Positions 25,455 through 35,351 are shown, counted from the first letter of the stretch. The stretch is DNA of 64,000 nt from Novosphingobium colocasiae (GCF_014652555.1 NZ_BMZA01000004.1:62001-126000), one strand, 5' to 3'. A program made the numbers and translations. Notes: generated by a model not told the origin, from the sequence alone.

Positions 25455-27548
25455 ATGACCAATTCTGTTGAACGTGCCGGGCTCCAGGTCGATGCCGCGC
25501 TGGCGCGCTTTGTCGAGGAGCAGGTACTGCCGCCGATCGGCCACGAAGCGGGTGCCTTCTGGCAAGGATTTGCGGCGCTGCTGGACCAGTTCGCCCCGCG
25601 CAACCGCGCGCTGCTAGCCAAGCGCGATGCCCTCCAGGCGACGATCGATGCCTGGCACGGGGAACGCGCAGGCAAGCCGATCGAGCGGGGCGAATATCAG
25701 GCGTTCCTGCGTGAGATCGGTTATCTCGTCCCCGAACCCGGCGATTTCACCATCGGCACGCAAAACGTCGATCCCGAAATCGCCACGATGGCGGGTCCGC
25801 AGCTTGTCGTGCCGGTGCTGAACGCCCGGTTCCTGCTGAACGCGGCGAACGCGCGCTGGGGCAGCCTTTACGATGCGCTCTACGGCACCGACGTCCTTGA
25901 CGCCGCGCCCGCCGTTCCCGGCGGCTATGACAAGGCGCGCGGCGCGGCCGTGGTCGCCCGCGCCCGGGCTTTCCTCAATGCGACGCTGCCCGGCTGGGAA
26001 GCCGCGCTGACCGGCGGGGAATGCCCTTATCCGTTCGCCACCCGCGATGGCGGGGTGCTGTTCACCCACAACGGCCTGGGCATCGAAATCGTCCTTGATC
26101 GCGCCAGCGAAGTGGGTCGCGATGATCCGTTGGGCATCGCTGATGTCCTGCTCGAAGCCGCGCTGACCACGATCGTCGATCTGGAAGATTCGGTTGCCGC
26201 TGTCGATGCCGAGGACAAGCTGGCTGCCTACACCAACTGGCTGGGCGTGATCCGGGGTGATCTGGCGGAAACCTTCCAGAAGGGCGGCCGCGCGCTGACC
26301 CGCGAACTGGCCGGCAACCGCGTCTGGACTGCCGCTTCCGGCGAAGAAATCACCCTGTCGGGCCGCAGCCTGCTGTTCGTGCGCAATGTCGGCCACCTCA
26401 TGACCAATCCGGCGATCCGTCTGGCCGATGGCTCGGAAATCCCCGAAGGCGTCATGGACGCGGTCATCACCAGCGCCATCAGCACGCAGGATGTGCAGAA
26501 GCTGACCCGCTTCGGCAACTCCCGCCAAGGCTCGATCTATATCGTCAAGCCGAAGATGCACGGGCCGGAGGAATGCGCCTTCACCAATGACTTGTTTGAT
26601 GCTGTTGAGGATCTGCTGCAGCTTCCCCGCCACACCGTAAAGGTTGGCGTCATGGACGAGGAGCGCCGCACTTCGGCCAACCTTGCAGCCTGCATCCACG
26701 CGGTGAAGGACCGCATCGTCTTCATCAACACCGGGTTCCTCGACCGCACCGGCGACGAGATCCACACCTCGATGCGCGCCGGGCCGATGATCCGCAAGAA
26801 CGACGTCAAGGGATCGGTCTGGATCGCGGCTTACGAGAAGCGCAATGTCGCCATCGGGTTGAAGCACGGCCTTTCCGGCATCGCCCAGATCGGCAAGGGC
26901 ATGTGGGCCGCGCCGGACATGATGAAGGACATGATGGCGCAGAAGATCGGCCATCCCCGCACCGGTGCCAACACCGCCTGGGTGCCTTCGCCGACCGCCG
27001 CCACGCTCCACGCCATGCACTATCACGAAGTCGACGTGTTCGCCCTGCGCGAGACGATGGACGATGCCGAGATCCCCGGCCTTGACCTGCTGCTGCAGAT
27101 GCCGCTGGCCGGCGGCATCAACTGGTCCGAAGAAGAAGTCCAGGCGGAACTGGACAACAACGCGCAAGGCCTCCTCGGCTATGTCGTGCGCTGGATCGAT
27201 CAGGGCGTCGGCTGCTCGAAGGTGCCGGACCTCCACGATGTCGGCCTGATGGAAGACCGCGCCACGCTGCGCATCTCCAGCCAGCACATGGCGAACTGGC
27301 TGCTGCACGGCGTTTGCAGCGAAGATCAGGTGATGGACAGCCTCAAGCGCATGGCCGTCAAGGTCGATGGCCAGAATGCCGGCGATCCGCTGTATGAACC
27401 GATGGCGGGCAACTGGGACACCAGCTTCGCCTTCCGTGCCGCTTGCGACCTCGTGTTCAAGGGCGTCGAACAGCCCAGCGGATATACCGAGCCGCTGCTG
27501 CACGGCTGGCGCCTGAAGAAGAAGGCGGCGGCGCTGGCAACCGCCTGA
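25455..27548 (+). CDS. glcB: malate synthase G
   Basis: 697 residues, the length of the monomeric G isoform. Catalytic elements include [33 protein letters not shown] with the conserved Arg region, and [15 protein letters not shown] with Asp/Glu metal ligands. The late Cys and the NWLLHG region match the acetyl-CoA pocket. The enzyme condenses glyoxylate with acetyl-CoA to malate. The ATG at 25455 follows GAGGAAAA; an earlier in-frame codon would lack this site. It stands alone with its own strong terminator, and no glycolate oxidase or isocitrate lyase gene is nearby. Confidence 0.97.
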   Translation: MTNSVERAGLQVDAALARFVEEQVLPPIGHEAGAFWQGFAALLDQFAPRNRALLAKRDALQATIDAWHGERAGKPIERGEYQAFLREIGYLVPEPGDFTIGTQNVDPEIATMAGPQLVVPVLNARFLLNAANARWGSLYDALYGTDVLDAAPAVPGGYDKARGAAVVARARAFLNATLPGWEAALTGGECPYPFATRDGGVLFTHNGLGIEIVLDRASEVGRDDPLGIADVLLEAALTTIVDLEDSVAAVDAEDKLAAYTNWLGVIRGDLAETFQKGGRALTRELAGNRVWTAASGEEITLSGRSLLFVRNVGHLMTNPAIRLADGSEIPEGVMDAVITSAISTQDVQKLTRFGNSRQGSIYIVKPKMHGPEECAFTNDLFDAVEDLLQLPRHTVKVGVMDEERRTSANLAACIHAVKDRIVFINTGFLDRTGDEIHTSMRAGPMIRKNDVKGSVWIAAYEKRNVAIGLKHGLSGIAQIGKGMWAAPDMMKDMMAQKIGHPRTGANTAWVPSPTAATLHAMHYHEVDVFALRETMDDAEIPGLDLLLQMPLAGGINWSEEEVQAELDNNAQGLLGYVVRWIDQGVGCSKVPDLHDVGLMEDRATLRISSQHMANWLLHGVCSEDQVMDSLKRMAVKVDGQNAGDPLYEPMAGNWDTSFAFRAACDLVFKGVEQPSGYTEPLLHGWRLKKKAAALATA

Positions 27549-27582
27549 TCGCCGCCCCGGCTTAACAGCCCTTCAAGGAATG

Positions 27583-27625
27583 GTCCCTAGGTTGCCGGCC
27601 GGGCAACCTGGGGACTTTTCGTTTT
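27583..27625 (+). terminator. intrinsic terminator of glcB
   Basis: A 14-bp stem with one G-U pair (27583-27596 with 27602-27615) and a 5-base loop is followed by TTTTCGTTTT. The TTG start of the next gene falls inside the T-tract, so read-through or an internal promoter must serve that gene. Confidence 0.85.
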
Positions 27626-28139
27626 GGCCGATGTCGATAAGCCGCGTGTCGAACCGCGCACCCGCATGAGCCTGGCCGCGCGGCTGCGCTGCACGCAGGG
27701 TGAGCGCGCGATGACGGTGATCGATCTGTCCTCGCGCGGGCTGCTCGGCATGATGAGCGATCCGCCCGCCCGCGGAGAATTCGTCGAAGTGCGGATCGGT
27801 GGCCATTCGCTGATCGGCCACGTGCGCTGGCGGGCCGGTGGCCGGTTCGGCGTGGTCCTGCGCGAGCGGATCAGCGTTTCGGCGCTGCTAGGCGGCAGCG
27901 CGGGCTCCGCGGCGCTGGCGGGGAGCCGGGCAGCCCGGCGCGTTTCGGGCGGCATGCTGAGCGCCATCGGGTCCGACAGCACGCTGGTGGCGCGGGCGAT
28001 GCAGGCGGTACTGCTGGTCATCGCCGTGGGCGGGGCGTCTTATGCGATGGTCCGCTACGCCTCGTCCAGCCTCGCCTCGGTCACCCGGGCTCAGGCCGCC
28101 ATGGCCGGCGAAAACGCGGCGGCTTCCCGCAATCCTTAA
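27624..28139 (+). CDS. PilZ-domain protein with C-terminal membrane anchor (1)
   Basis: 171 residues from TTG 27624. The PilZ c-di-GMP motif is split as usual: R-V-E-P-R (residues 8-12) and D-L-S-S-R-G (about residues 36-41), with a beta-barrel between and after. The TTG start is preferred over ATG 27666 because the latter would remove the RxxxR half of the ligand site. Residues about 135-157 form one hydrophobic helix (VLLVIAVGGASYAMVRY). A paralogue follows after 71 bases. It is probably a membrane-tethered c-di-GMP receptor; its target is not visible. Confidence 0.75.
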   Translation: MADVDKPRVEPRTRMSLAARLRCTQGERAMTVIDLSSRGLLGMMSDPPARGEFVEVRIGGHSLIGHVRWRAGGRFGVVLRERISVSALLGGSAGSAALAGSRAARRVSGGMLSAIGSDSTLVARAMQAVLLVIAVGGASYAMVRYASSSLASVTRAQAAMAGENAAASRNP

Positions 28140-28210
28140 CGATGCCTCAAGGGTTGGGCCGTAGATTTGGGCCGGTCCCGGTGTTGTGATCCGGGGAAAG
28201 GACCCGCCCG

Positions 28211-28705
28211 ATGTTCTTCAACAAGCAGCGCCTCGAAGAACGCACGGTCATCGCCGTGCATGGCCGGCTGCGCTTTGACGGGCGCGATGAACCGGTGACG
28301 CTGGCTAACGCTTCGCCGCGCGGCGTCCTCGCGCTGCTCGACACGCCGCCCAAGCGCGGTACCCGGGTGGCGATCGAGATCGGCGGCTCGATCCTCAATG
28401 GCCAGGTCCGCTGGTCCGGCGCGAACCGCTGCGGCATTGCTCTTGGCGGCAGCATCAGCGTCGCCGATCTGCTCGAAGGGCAGGCCGTGCCGGTAACCTT
28501 CGTGACCGAACGCGACAGTGCATTGGGCAACCCCGGCATCTTCCGTGCTGCGGTGTCCGACGGCCCCCTGGTCTCTCGCGTTCTACAGGGCCTGTTGCTG
28601 GTCGCTGCCGTCGCCAGCGGTGCCTTCGCGATCAGCCGCCTTGCCCCGGCGGCACTTTCGCCCGATGCGCCGCAAGTGGCGCTGCTGGATGGGCATGTTC
28701 GTTAA
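28211..28705 (+). CDS. PilZ-like protein with C-terminal membrane anchor (2)
   Basis: 164 residues, clearly a paralogue of the gene before it: the same order of RLEER, a beta-domain with GSILNGQVRWSG, a SISVADLL block and a C-terminal helix (GLLLVAAVASGAFAIS). The second half of the nucleotide motif is altered: the usual D-x-S-x-x-G reads N-A-S-P-R-G here. Loss of the Asp may weaken c-di-GMP binding. GGAAAGGA lies 8-10 bases before the ATG. The pair probably arose by tandem duplication. Confidence 0.75.
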   Translation: MFFNKQRLEERTVIAVHGRLRFDGRDEPVTLANASPRGVLALLDTPPKRGTRVAIEIGGSILNGQVRWSGANRCGIALGGSISVADLLEGQAVPVTFVTERDSALGNPGIFRAAVSDGPLVSRVLQGLLLVAAVASGAFAISRLAPAALSPDAPQVALLDGHVR

Positions 28706-28720
28706 AGGGGATCACCGCTT

Positions 28721-28750
28721 GCATTTGTAGTTTAATTTAACTACAAATGC
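28721..28750. promoter_or_regulatory. perfect 12-bp inverted repeat, toxin-antitoxin operator
   Basis: GCATTTGTAGTT (28721-28732) and AACTACAAATGC (28739-28750) flank TAATTT. The repeat ends 3 bases before the GTG of the toxin, so it must overlap the promoter or transcript start. XRE-type antitoxins typically bind such sites to repress their own operon. Confidence 0.75.
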
Positions 28751-28753
28751 GGG

Positions 28754-29104
28754 GTGGCTCGAAAAGCACTCCGCGATATTTCATGGCTCAAGGGGGCGCT
28801 GAAAGACTTCAGGGCTTTTCCGGTGCCCGCACAGCAAAAGGCCGCGCGTGGGCTGACGCAGATTGCCGAAGGGGACACGCCGGAGATTGCCAAGCCGATG
28901 ATCGGCCTTGGAACTGGCGTGTGGGAACTGGCCATCAAGGAGCGCGGGGATGCATTTCGCGTAGTTTATGCGCTTCAGCTCGACGATGACGTCTGGGTCG
29001 TTCACGCCTTTCAGAAGAAATCGACCAGCGGAATCGCCACGCCGAAGCATGAAATCGACGTGGTGAAGGAGCGCATCAAACGCTTGAAGGAAGCGCTGTC
29101 ATGA
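28754..29104 (+). CDS. RelE/HigB-superfamily toxin (Gp49-like)
   Basis: 116 residues from GTG 28754. The compact alpha/beta domain has WLKGALKDFRAFPVPAQQKA at the start and ELAIKERGDAFRVVYALQLD in the core; the F-R-V-V-Y strand and the final HAFQKKS helix are typical of phage Gp49-like/HigB toxins, which cut mRNA on the ribosome. The last 4 bases overlap the antitoxin ATG. Toxin-first order is usual for this group. A frame starting at ATG 28747 is out of register and not real. No Shine-Dalgarno site fits, suggesting a leaderless mRNA. Confidence 0.85.
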   Translation: MARKALRDISWLKGALKDFRAFPVPAQQKAARGLTQIAEGDTPEIAKPMIGLGTGVWELAIKERGDAFRVVYALQLDDDVWVVHAFQKKSTSGIATPKHEIDVVKERIKRLKEALS

Positions 29105-29436
29105 CGGATGAAGAAGACGATTTCGAACTGGTGCGCGGGTCCGGCAATGTGTTCGCCGATCTGGGTTTGCCCAATGCCGAACTGGAACAGTTTCGTGCCA
29201 TCCTTGCTGCCGAAATCGGCAAGACGCTGGCTGCCGACAAGCTGACCGTCCGGGCGGCCGAAAAGCTTACCGGCGTTGCTGCCGCCGACTTCTCACGCAT
29301 CCGGCAGGCACGGCTCAAGAGCTTCACGATCGACCGGCTGATGACCATCCTCGACCGGCTCAACCGCAAGGTGCAGGTGTCCGTCGCGGTTTATCCCCGT
29401 GATCGGACGGGGGCGAGTGCCTTGGGGCTGCGATGA
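29101..29436 (+). CDS. XRE-family antitoxin (HigA-like)
   Basis: 111 residues. The helix-turn-helix lies at residues about 38-90, with LTVRAAEKLTGVAAADFSRI and RLKSFTIDRLMTILDRLNRK; the T-x-x-x-A-A-x-x-x-G and S-F-T-I-D-R-L patterns are typical of antitoxins paired with Gp49-like toxins. The acidic N-terminus (MTDEEDDFELVRGSGNVFAD) probably wraps the toxin. It is translationally coupled to the toxin through a 4-base overlap (ATGA). It should bind the 28721-28750 inverted repeat. Confidence 0.87.
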   Translation: MTDEEDDFELVRGSGNVFADLGLPNAELEQFRAILAAEIGKTLAADKLTVRAAEKLTGVAAADFSRIRQARLKSFTIDRLMTILDRLNRKVQVSVAVYPRDRTGASALGLR

Positions 29437-29475
29437 CGTCGCCGGCAGCCGAAATTCGCTCGCACCGCCCCCAAC

Positions 29476-30300
29476 TTAGCCGATCACGCGCGCGATCGCG
29501 CAGAATTCCTCGATGGACAGCGTTTCGGCGCGGCGCTGGGGGTCGATGCCAAGCGTTGTCAGGGCATCGAGCGCGCCCGGCACGCCCTTGAGGCTTTGCC
29601 GCAGCATCTTTCGCCGCTGGCCGAACGCGGCTTCGGTGACCCGTTCGAGCGTGCGCATCGATACACCCTCCGGCGCGTCTCCGGGCACGACGTGGACGAT
29701 TGCGGACATCACCTTGGGGGGCGGGGTAAAGGCGCTGCGGTGGACTTTGAGGGCCAGTCGCGGCCGCGCGCGCCATTGCGCCAGAACCGCCAGCCGGCCG
29801 TAAGCCCCCGTATCCGGTTCTGCGACGATGCGCCGCGCGACTTCCTCCTGGAACATTAGCGTCAGCGAGCGCCAGGCGGGGGGCCACGCTTCGCCCGCCA
29901 GCCAGCCGATGAACAGCGCGGTGCCGACGTTGTAAGGCAGGTTCGCGACGACGTGGAAAGGCCCGGTAATGCCGGGATCGACCTTCATCGCATCGCCCTC
30001 GATGACGCGAAGCTGGCCGGGAAAAGCCTCGCCAAGCTCGGCCAGCGCGGGCAGGCAGCGGCGGTCCATTTCGATCGCGGTGACGTGCGCCCCGGCGCGC
30101 AGCAATGCCCGCGTCAGGCCGCCGGGGCCGGGGCCCACTTCCAGCACCTGCTCGCTGCGCAACGATCCGGGAATAGCAGCAATGCGATCGAGCAACTGTT
30201 CGTCGAACAGGAAGTTCTGGCCCAGCGCCTTGCTGGCGGTGAGGCCGTGGCGGGCAATCACTTCGCGCAAGGGAGGCAGAGCGGGGAGGGGGGCGGTCAT
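29476..30300 (-). CDS. rsmA: 16S rRNA dimethyladenosine transferase
   Basis: 274 residues. SAM motif I is [10 protein letters not shown], the catalytic loop is NLPYNVGT, and the C-terminal helical domain ends with [12 protein letters not shown]. RsmA (KsgA) dimethylates two adjacent adenosines near the 3' end of 16S rRNA, a late check in 30S assembly. The ATG at 30300 overlaps the pdxA stop (ATGA). An earlier in-frame start would lie deep in pdxA. It is the last gene of the lptD-surA-pdxA-rsmA set. Confidence 0.96.
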   Translation of the reverse strand: MTAPLPALPPLREVIARHGLTASKALGQNFLFDEQLLDRIAAIPGSLRSEQVLEVGPGPGGLTRALLRAGAHVTAIEMDRRCLPALAELGEAFPGQLRVIEGDAMKVDPGITGPFHVVANLPYNVGTALFIGWLAGEAWPPAWRSLTLMFQEEVARRIVAEPDTGAYGRLAVLAQWRARPRLALKVHRSAFTPPPKVMSAIVHVVPGDAPEGVSMRTLERVTEAAFGQRRKMLRQSLKGVPGALDALTTLGIDPQRRAETLSIEEFCAIARVIG

Positions 30301-31316
30301 ACGGTTCCCTGCCGCCGTGCCGCGCATGCACCTGCCATGCGCAAGGCGGCGATAGTGGCACCGGGATGGGCCAGCCCCTTGCCGGCGATGGCGAACGCGG
30401 TGCCATGGTCGGGCGATGTGCGCACGATCGGCAGGCCAAGCGTGACGTTGACGCCTTCATCGAAGTCCAGCGCCTTGATCGGGATCAGCGCCTGATCGTG
30501 GTACATGCACAGCGCCACGTCGAAGCCGGCGCGTGCATGGGGCGCGAACAGCGCGTCTGCCGGGTGCGGGCCGGTGACTGCCAGCCCTTCGGCCTGCAGC
30601 GCGGCGATGGCGGGGGCGATCACCTCGCGATCCTCGCTGCCCATGCGGCCGTCCTCACCGGCATGGGGGTTGAGCCCGGCGATCGCGATGCGGGGCTGGC
30701 TGATGCCGAAATCCCGGATCAGCGCGCGGGCGACGATGCGGGCCTTGTTCTCGATCAGCGCGCGGCTGATGAGGCCGGGCACGTCGGCCAGCGGGCAATG
30801 GACTGTGAGCGGCACGGTCCGCAGCGAAGGCCCCGCCAGCATCATCACGGCATCGCTATGAGCGACTCCGCAGGCATCCGCGACGAATTCGGTCTGCCCC
30901 GGCTGGGTAAAGCCGATCCGCGCCAGATGCGATTTGGCGATGGGGCCGGTGACGATCGCGCCTGCAACGCCATCACGCGCAAGGCCGGCGGCGCGGGTCA
31001 GGCTGTCGAGCGCGAGGTGCGCGCCATCGGCGTCCGGCGCGCCGGGGTGCCAGCCACAACCCTCGGCACCAAGCACCGGCAAGCCGTGGGCGAAAGCGTC
31101 GATCGCCTCAGCCGGGTCGCTGATGGCAATGATCGGCACCGGTAGGCCGCACCCTTGCGCCGCCTCGTGCAAGACCTGCGAGCCACCGGCAACGAAGAAC
31201 GGCGCAAGCCCCGCTTCGCCGCGTTGGGCCCAGGCGTGCACAAACAGCTCCGGGCCGACCCCGGCGGGATCGCCCAGCGAAACGGCAAGCGGCAGAAGGG
31301 GCGCGGCCGCCGCCAT
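30297..31316 (-). CDS. pdxA: 4-hydroxythreonine-4-phosphate dehydrogenase
   Basis: 339 residues. The start [16 protein letters not shown], the metal and substrate motif [10 protein letters not shown] and the late [14 protein letters not shown] block identify PdxA. It oxidises 4-phosphohydroxy-threonine in the deoxyxylulose-dependent vitamin B6 pathway, using NAD and a divalent metal bound by conserved His residues. surA ends 23 bases upstream. The combination with surA and rsmA is long conserved in proteobacteria. Confidence 0.96.
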   Translation of the reverse strand: MAAAAPLLPLAVSLGDPAGVGPELFVHAWAQRGEAGLAPFFVAGGSQVLHEAAQGCGLPVPIIAISDPAEAIDAFAHGLPVLGAEGCGWHPGAPDADGAHLALDSLTRAAGLARDGVAGAIVTGPIAKSHLARIGFTQPGQTEFVADACGVAHSDAVMMLAGPSLRTVPLTVHCPLADVPGLISRALIENKARIVARALIRDFGISQPRIAIAGLNPHAGEDGRMGSEDREVIAPAIAALQAEGLAVTGPHPADALFAPHARAGFDVALCMYHDQALIPIKALDFDEGVNVTLGLPIVRTSPDHGTAFAIAGKGLAHPGATIAALRMAGACAARRQGTV

Positions 31317-31339
31317 CGCGTCAGCCGCACCAGTCCGGA

Positions 31340-32698
31340 TCAGTTGTATTCGATGACAGCGTCACGCCGAAGGTCGCGCAGATAGGCTTGCGCGCGCTTG
31401 TTGACGCGATCGTCTTCCATCTGGGCCATCAGCTCGTCGAAGCTCGGGCCTTCGTCGGTCTGCGCGTCATCACGGCCGCACAGCATCAGCATGCGCACGC
31501 CTTCGGAGATCGAGCCGAACGGCGGCGAGGTCTCGCCGATGGAGAGGGTCAGCACCGCGTTCTGCAGCGGCCCCGGCAGATCTCGCGCGCGAACCTGATC
31601 GTTGGCGACGACCGATGCGCCGATCGAGGCTGCCACCCGGTCCACGTCGCCGCAGCCCTTCGCGGTCTTGATCGTCTCGGCAAAGGTCTTCGCCTTGGCG
31701 CTGGCCACCGCTTCGCTGGTGCCGGCGGGGAAATCGACCGAGATTTGCTTGAGCGCCAGCACCGCGTCGCGCGGATCGGCGGTGAGGACCTGGCGCTTGT
31801 CGATCAGGTAGAGGATCGAGAAGCCGCCGGGGATCGGGATCGGGCCGACAAGCTGGCCGGGCTGCATCTCGCGCGCGGCGGTGGCGAGTTCGGCGGGAAG
31901 CTGGCCCAGGCGGATCCACCCGAGATCGCCGCCGACCGCTGCAGTGGAAGCCTGCGAATACTGGCGGGCATACGCGACAAAGCTGCCGCCCTTGCGCAAC
32001 TGATCGACGATCTGGAGCGCGTTGGCGTGTACCTGTTCCTGCGCTTCGGCCGGGGCGGCGAGATAGATTTCGCCGAGGCGATACTCGTCCGTGCCCTTGG
32101 CGGCCTTGAGCCGGTCCAGCATTTCCTTCACTTCATCGGCCGAGACGTTGATGAAGGGGGAGACGTTGCGCTGGAGCAGCCGCTGCCACGCCAGCTCGCC
32201 CTTGATCTGCCGCTTGAGCGAATCGGCGGAGGAACCGATCCGGGTCAGGTAGGCGTTCATCGCCTCGATATTCTGGTTGAAGTTCTGCGACGCGACGCGG
32301 GCATAGGACTGATCGATCTCGTCCTGCGAGATGTCGATATCCGAAGCCTTGGCTTCCTGGATCTGCAGCGTTTCGTCGATCAGGTTGCGCAGCACCTGCA
32401 GGCGCAGGCGGTCCTTTTCCTCGTCGCTGATCTTGCCCTGGTTCGCGGCGAGGATCAGCGCCAGGCGCTGGGCGACGTCGGTCCCGGTGATGACGGCTCC
32501 GTTGACCACGGCGGTCGCGCGCCGGACGTTGGGGTTGTCGTTGGTGAAGATCGTGACGTTGTCGGGGATGACGATCGCCCCTTGCGGCGAATCCTGCGCC
32601 AGCAGCGGGGCCGCCGGGATCAGGCCGGCGATCAGCGCCGCGCCGCTCAGGATCGCGCCTGCGCGCCGCTGCAATGTCTTTCGATGGAATGCTTGCAC
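31340..32698 (-). CDS. surA: periplasmic chaperone/PPIase SurA
   Basis: 452 residues. A long signal region (residues 1-35) ends near PLLAQD. The N-terminal chaperone domain (VVNGAVITGTDVAQRLALIL) and two parvulin domains follow; the first is clearest (YRLGEIYLAAPAEAQEQ ... GGDLGWIRLGQLP) and the second, C-terminal one (KQISVDFPAG ... DLPGPLQNAVLTLS) is degenerate. SurA escorts outer-membrane barrels, LptD included, to the BAM complex. lptD lies 222 bases upstream on the same strand, so the client gene precedes its chaperone. Confidence 0.93.
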   Translation of the reverse strand: MQAFHRKTLQRRAGAILSGAALIAGLIPAAPLLAQDSPQGAIVIPDNVTIFTNDNPNVRRATAVVNGAVITGTDVAQRLALILAANQGKISDEEKDRLRLQVLRNLIDETLQIQEAKASDIDISQDEIDQSYARVASQNFNQNIEAMNAYLTRIGSSADSLKRQIKGELAWQRLLQRNVSPFINVSADEVKEMLDRLKAAKGTDEYRLGEIYLAAPAEAQEQVHANALQIVDQLRKGGSFVAYARQYSQASTAAVGGDLGWIRLGQLPAELATAAREMQPGQLVGPIPIPGGFSILYLIDKRQVLTADPRDAVLALKQISVDFPAGTSEAVASAKAKTFAETIKTAKGCGDVDRVAASIGASVVANDQVRARDLPGPLQNAVLTLSIGETSPPFGSISEGVRMLMLCGRDDAQTDEGPSFDELMAQMEDDRVNKRAQAYLRDLRRDAVIEYN

Positions 32699-32920
32699 CG
32701 TGATCTTAATCCCGTTCCCGACCGCACCGGCCTCGCCATCGCTGGCCAGCCCGGCAGATTCTGGCCTGTCCGACTATCGTTAGGCAACCTTTGCGTGATG
32801 TGCCGCGCGGGGGCTTAACTGAAAATGAGCGTGTCCGATAGACCGTTTGCCGCCGCCTGCCAACGGTGGCGGCAGGGGCGGCGGGGCGGCTTGTCCACTG
32901 TGAAAAATCCCCCGGTCGCG
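32699..32920. other. gap between lptD and surA
   Basis: 222 bases. Near the lptD end (about 32850-32885) a GC-rich inverted repeat pairs GCCGCC-CTGCC with GGCAGG-GGCGGC around an 8-10-base loop; it may slow or end the lptD transcript. I see no gene in the rest. A promoter for surA could lie here, but none was clear. Confidence 0.4.
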
Positions 32921-35248
32921 TCAGCGGGTGCCGAGGTTCTTGAAGTTGAACCGGACCAGGAAAGAGTCGCCTCGCTTGGCGTCGCCATTGGTCTGGTAGT
33001 CCCGCCGCCAGGTCAGCGAAACTTCGAGGCAATCGTCCTCGTAAGCAAGGCCAAGGCGGCTGCGCAGCGGCTGGAACCCGTCCGAGCCATATGTCGGGTC
33101 TTCGTTGCGGTCGGTCAGGTTGACCGTGGTCGATCCGAACAGCGACCAGTAGTTGGCGAAGGTGACCCGCCCCGCCGCCTGCACTTCCTCGCGATCGCGC
33201 AAGTCCTCGATGCCGCTGGTGATGCCGCGGTTGAGTTTGGTGTAGCCAATTTCGGCGTAAGTCTTGCGGCTGCCGACGGTGGCGTTGAATTCCATGCGCC
33301 GGACGGCCAGCGTGTCCTTGTCGAGGCGGAAGCGCTGGACCAGGCTCACGAAATCGCGATAGCGCACCTCGGTGCGGCCGACGATGTCGGAAACCTTGCT
33401 GGACAGGCCGGTGCCGTCCGGCAGCAGCGTCGGCCGGCTGCTGAGGCGGACCGACTGGCCGACCACGGTGTTGATCCGCCAGCGCGGGACGTCGAGTTGC
33501 CAGTGCACGCCATAGGTAAAGCGCACGCCGTCCTCGATCCGGTCGTAGCCGGGAAAGCGGTTCAGTGCGAAGAGGTTGCCGGTTTCCAGTTCGATCGAGC
33601 GGGCGTCTTCGTTCGGGACTGAAAGGTTCTTGATCTTCGGCAGCGCGACGAGCTGGATATGCGGGGTCAGCACCTGGGTGCCGCCGAAAGCCGCGCCCAC
33701 CAGCGGCCACTCCACATCGACCGCCGCCGAAGCCACGCCGCGCGCTTCCCAGCCCGGATTTCCGGCATAGAGTGACGTCACGGTATCGGCGTTTTCGTCG
33801 GAATGATAAACGTCGGCACGGCCGAGTGCGGTGAAGGTCACGAGCTGGCCCAGCCCGGTCAGCTTGCGCAAGGACCATTCCACCCCGGCAAAAGCGCGCT
33901 GGGTGTCCTGGCCATCGGTGCGGCTGATCGCCAGCGTATTGACCTGTGCCTCGATCTTGCCGCCCAGCAGCGGATCGCTGAAGCGGCGGCGATAGTCGAT
34001 CGCGGGCAGCGCCACCGGGATCATCCCCTGATCGGTCCCTGCCTGCATCGTCTGCGTGGCATAGCCGGCGAAGGAGAAGTAGCTGTCGGCGTCGATCCGC
34101 TCGACGTTGACCATCGAGCGCAGGCGATCATCGCGGCTGATGTCGTACCGGCGCAGGAACGTGCGATCGGTCGCCCGGCGCAGCGCGAAGCTTACGCTCC
34201 AGTTGGGATCGAGCTGGAGCCGCCCGTTGGCGAAGATATAGCCGCGAAAAGTGTCCTGGCTGCTGGGGCTGCTGGTAGCGATGGTGGTGCGGTTGCTCGA
34301 CGTTGCGTAACCGGTGATCTGATAGGCTCCGCGCTCGGTCAGGGCGCGGTATTCGGCCGAAACCATCGGCGCGGCCCCGGTGAACACATAGGCGGTGGTG
34401 GTCAGATCGCGGTTGTCGGCGATCCGCCAGTACCAGCCGTCGCTCACTTCGATGCCGTTGGACCGGCTGAACCGGAAATCCGGCACCAGCAGACCTGACT
34501 GGGCGCGCCCGTCCGAAGCCATCGCCAGCCCGAACAGCGGAAGCTGGATCGCGCCGAACAGCTCGATCCGCGCATTCTCGAAGCGCAGGCGCTTGTTCGC
34601 CTCGGTGTAGGTCAGCCGGTCGGCCAGGATGCGCCAGGTGGGATTGCGCGGACAGCCCTTGGACGTCTCCACCGCGCAACCGGTATAGGCGGCGTGCGTG
34701 AGGACCATGTTGCCCGCTTCGTCGCGCTGGCCCTTTTCGGCGGCGAGCCGGCCGCCTTCGCGCATCACCACCAGCAGGTTTTCCATCGCGCCCGATTTGA
34801 GCTCGTCCGTCAGCTCCACCCGGTCGGTATAGGCCTGGTTGCCATCGCGATCGACGACACGGACGTTACCGGTGGCGATGACGAGCCCGGTCTTGCGGTT
34901 CCACGTGACCGTATCGGCGCGCACGGAATCGTTCTCGTGGCGCAGCACCACGTTGCCGCTGGCGGTGACCATATCGCCGGTCTGATCGTATTCCACGGCA
35001 TCGGCGGCGAAAGCCACCGGGGTCTCGCCATTGGTGGGGACGGGCGGCGCGGGCGGTGCCCCGGCGATCGGCTGGTCCTCCACCGGGCGGGCGGAGAGGT
35101 CCTGGGCAGCGGCGGGGGCCGTCAGCGCGCAGACCAGCAAGGTTGCCAGCGACGGGCCGAGCAGGGCACCGAACGCTTGCGACCGGGCAGGGCGGGAGAG
35201 CAAGCGGGCGCAGGAGGCTTGCGGCAGGAACGGCGCGGCAGGGAGCAT
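32921..35248 (-). CDS. lptD: LPS-assembly outer-membrane protein LptD
   Basis: 775 residues from ATG 35248, with a signal region ending at TAPAAAQD. Residues about 60-150 form the OstA/LptA-like jellyroll (VEYDQTGDMVTASGNVVLRH, then NRKTGLVIATGNVRVVDRDG), and the rest is a large beta-barrel (about 26 strands in the family) ending in VRFNFKNLGTR. With the lipoprotein LptE it inserts lipopolysaccharide or, in sphingomonads that use glycosphingolipids, perhaps related glycolipids into the outer leaflet. It is divergent from pepA by 103 bases. The glycolipid remark is inference from the group. Confidence 0.94.
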   Translation of the reverse strand: MLPAAPFLPQASCARLLSRPARSQAFGALLGPSLATLLVCALTAPAAAQDLSARPVEDQPIAGAPPAPPVPTNGETPVAFAADAVEYDQTGDMVTASGNVVLRHENDSVRADTVTWNRKTGLVIATGNVRVVDRDGNQAYTDRVELTDELKSGAMENLLVVMREGGRLAAEKGQRDEAGNMVLTHAAYTGCAVETSKGCPRNPTWRILADRLTYTEANKRLRFENARIELFGAIQLPLFGLAMASDGRAQSGLLVPDFRFSRSNGIEVSDGWYWRIADNRDLTTTAYVFTGAAPMVSAEYRALTERGAYQITGYATSSNRTTIATSSPSSQDTFRGYIFANGRLQLDPNWSVSFALRRATDRTFLRRYDISRDDRLRSMVNVERIDADSYFSFAGYATQTMQAGTDQGMIPVALPAIDYRRRFSDPLLGGKIEAQVNTLAISRTDGQDTQRAFAGVEWSLRKLTGLGQLVTFTALGRADVYHSDENADTVTSLYAGNPGWEARGVASAAVDVEWPLVGAAFGGTQVLTPHIQLVALPKIKNLSVPNEDARSIELETGNLFALNRFPGYDRIEDGVRFTYGVHWQLDVPRWRINTVVGQSVRLSSRPTLLPDGTGLSSKVSDIVGRTEVRYRDFVSLVQRFRLDKDTLAVRRMEFNATVGSRKTYAEIGYTKLNRGITSGIEDLRDREEVQAAGRVTFANYWSLFGSTTVNLTDRNEDPTYGSDGFQPLRSRLGLAYEDDCLEVSLTWRRDYQTNGDAKRGDSFLVRFNFKNLGTR

Positions 35249-35351
35249 GCCTTGCCTATCGCACCGCCGTTGCCTAACTGCAATGCGGTGTTGCGCCACG
35301 GCGTAAAAGTTCGGGCCGAGCCGAGCGCCCCCGTTGAACCCAGGAGTATGC

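Noticed and set aside
28747..28989. ATG-started frame just before the RelE-like toxin
   Set aside because: It is out of register with the toxin, which shows the toxin-family motifs from GTG 28754.
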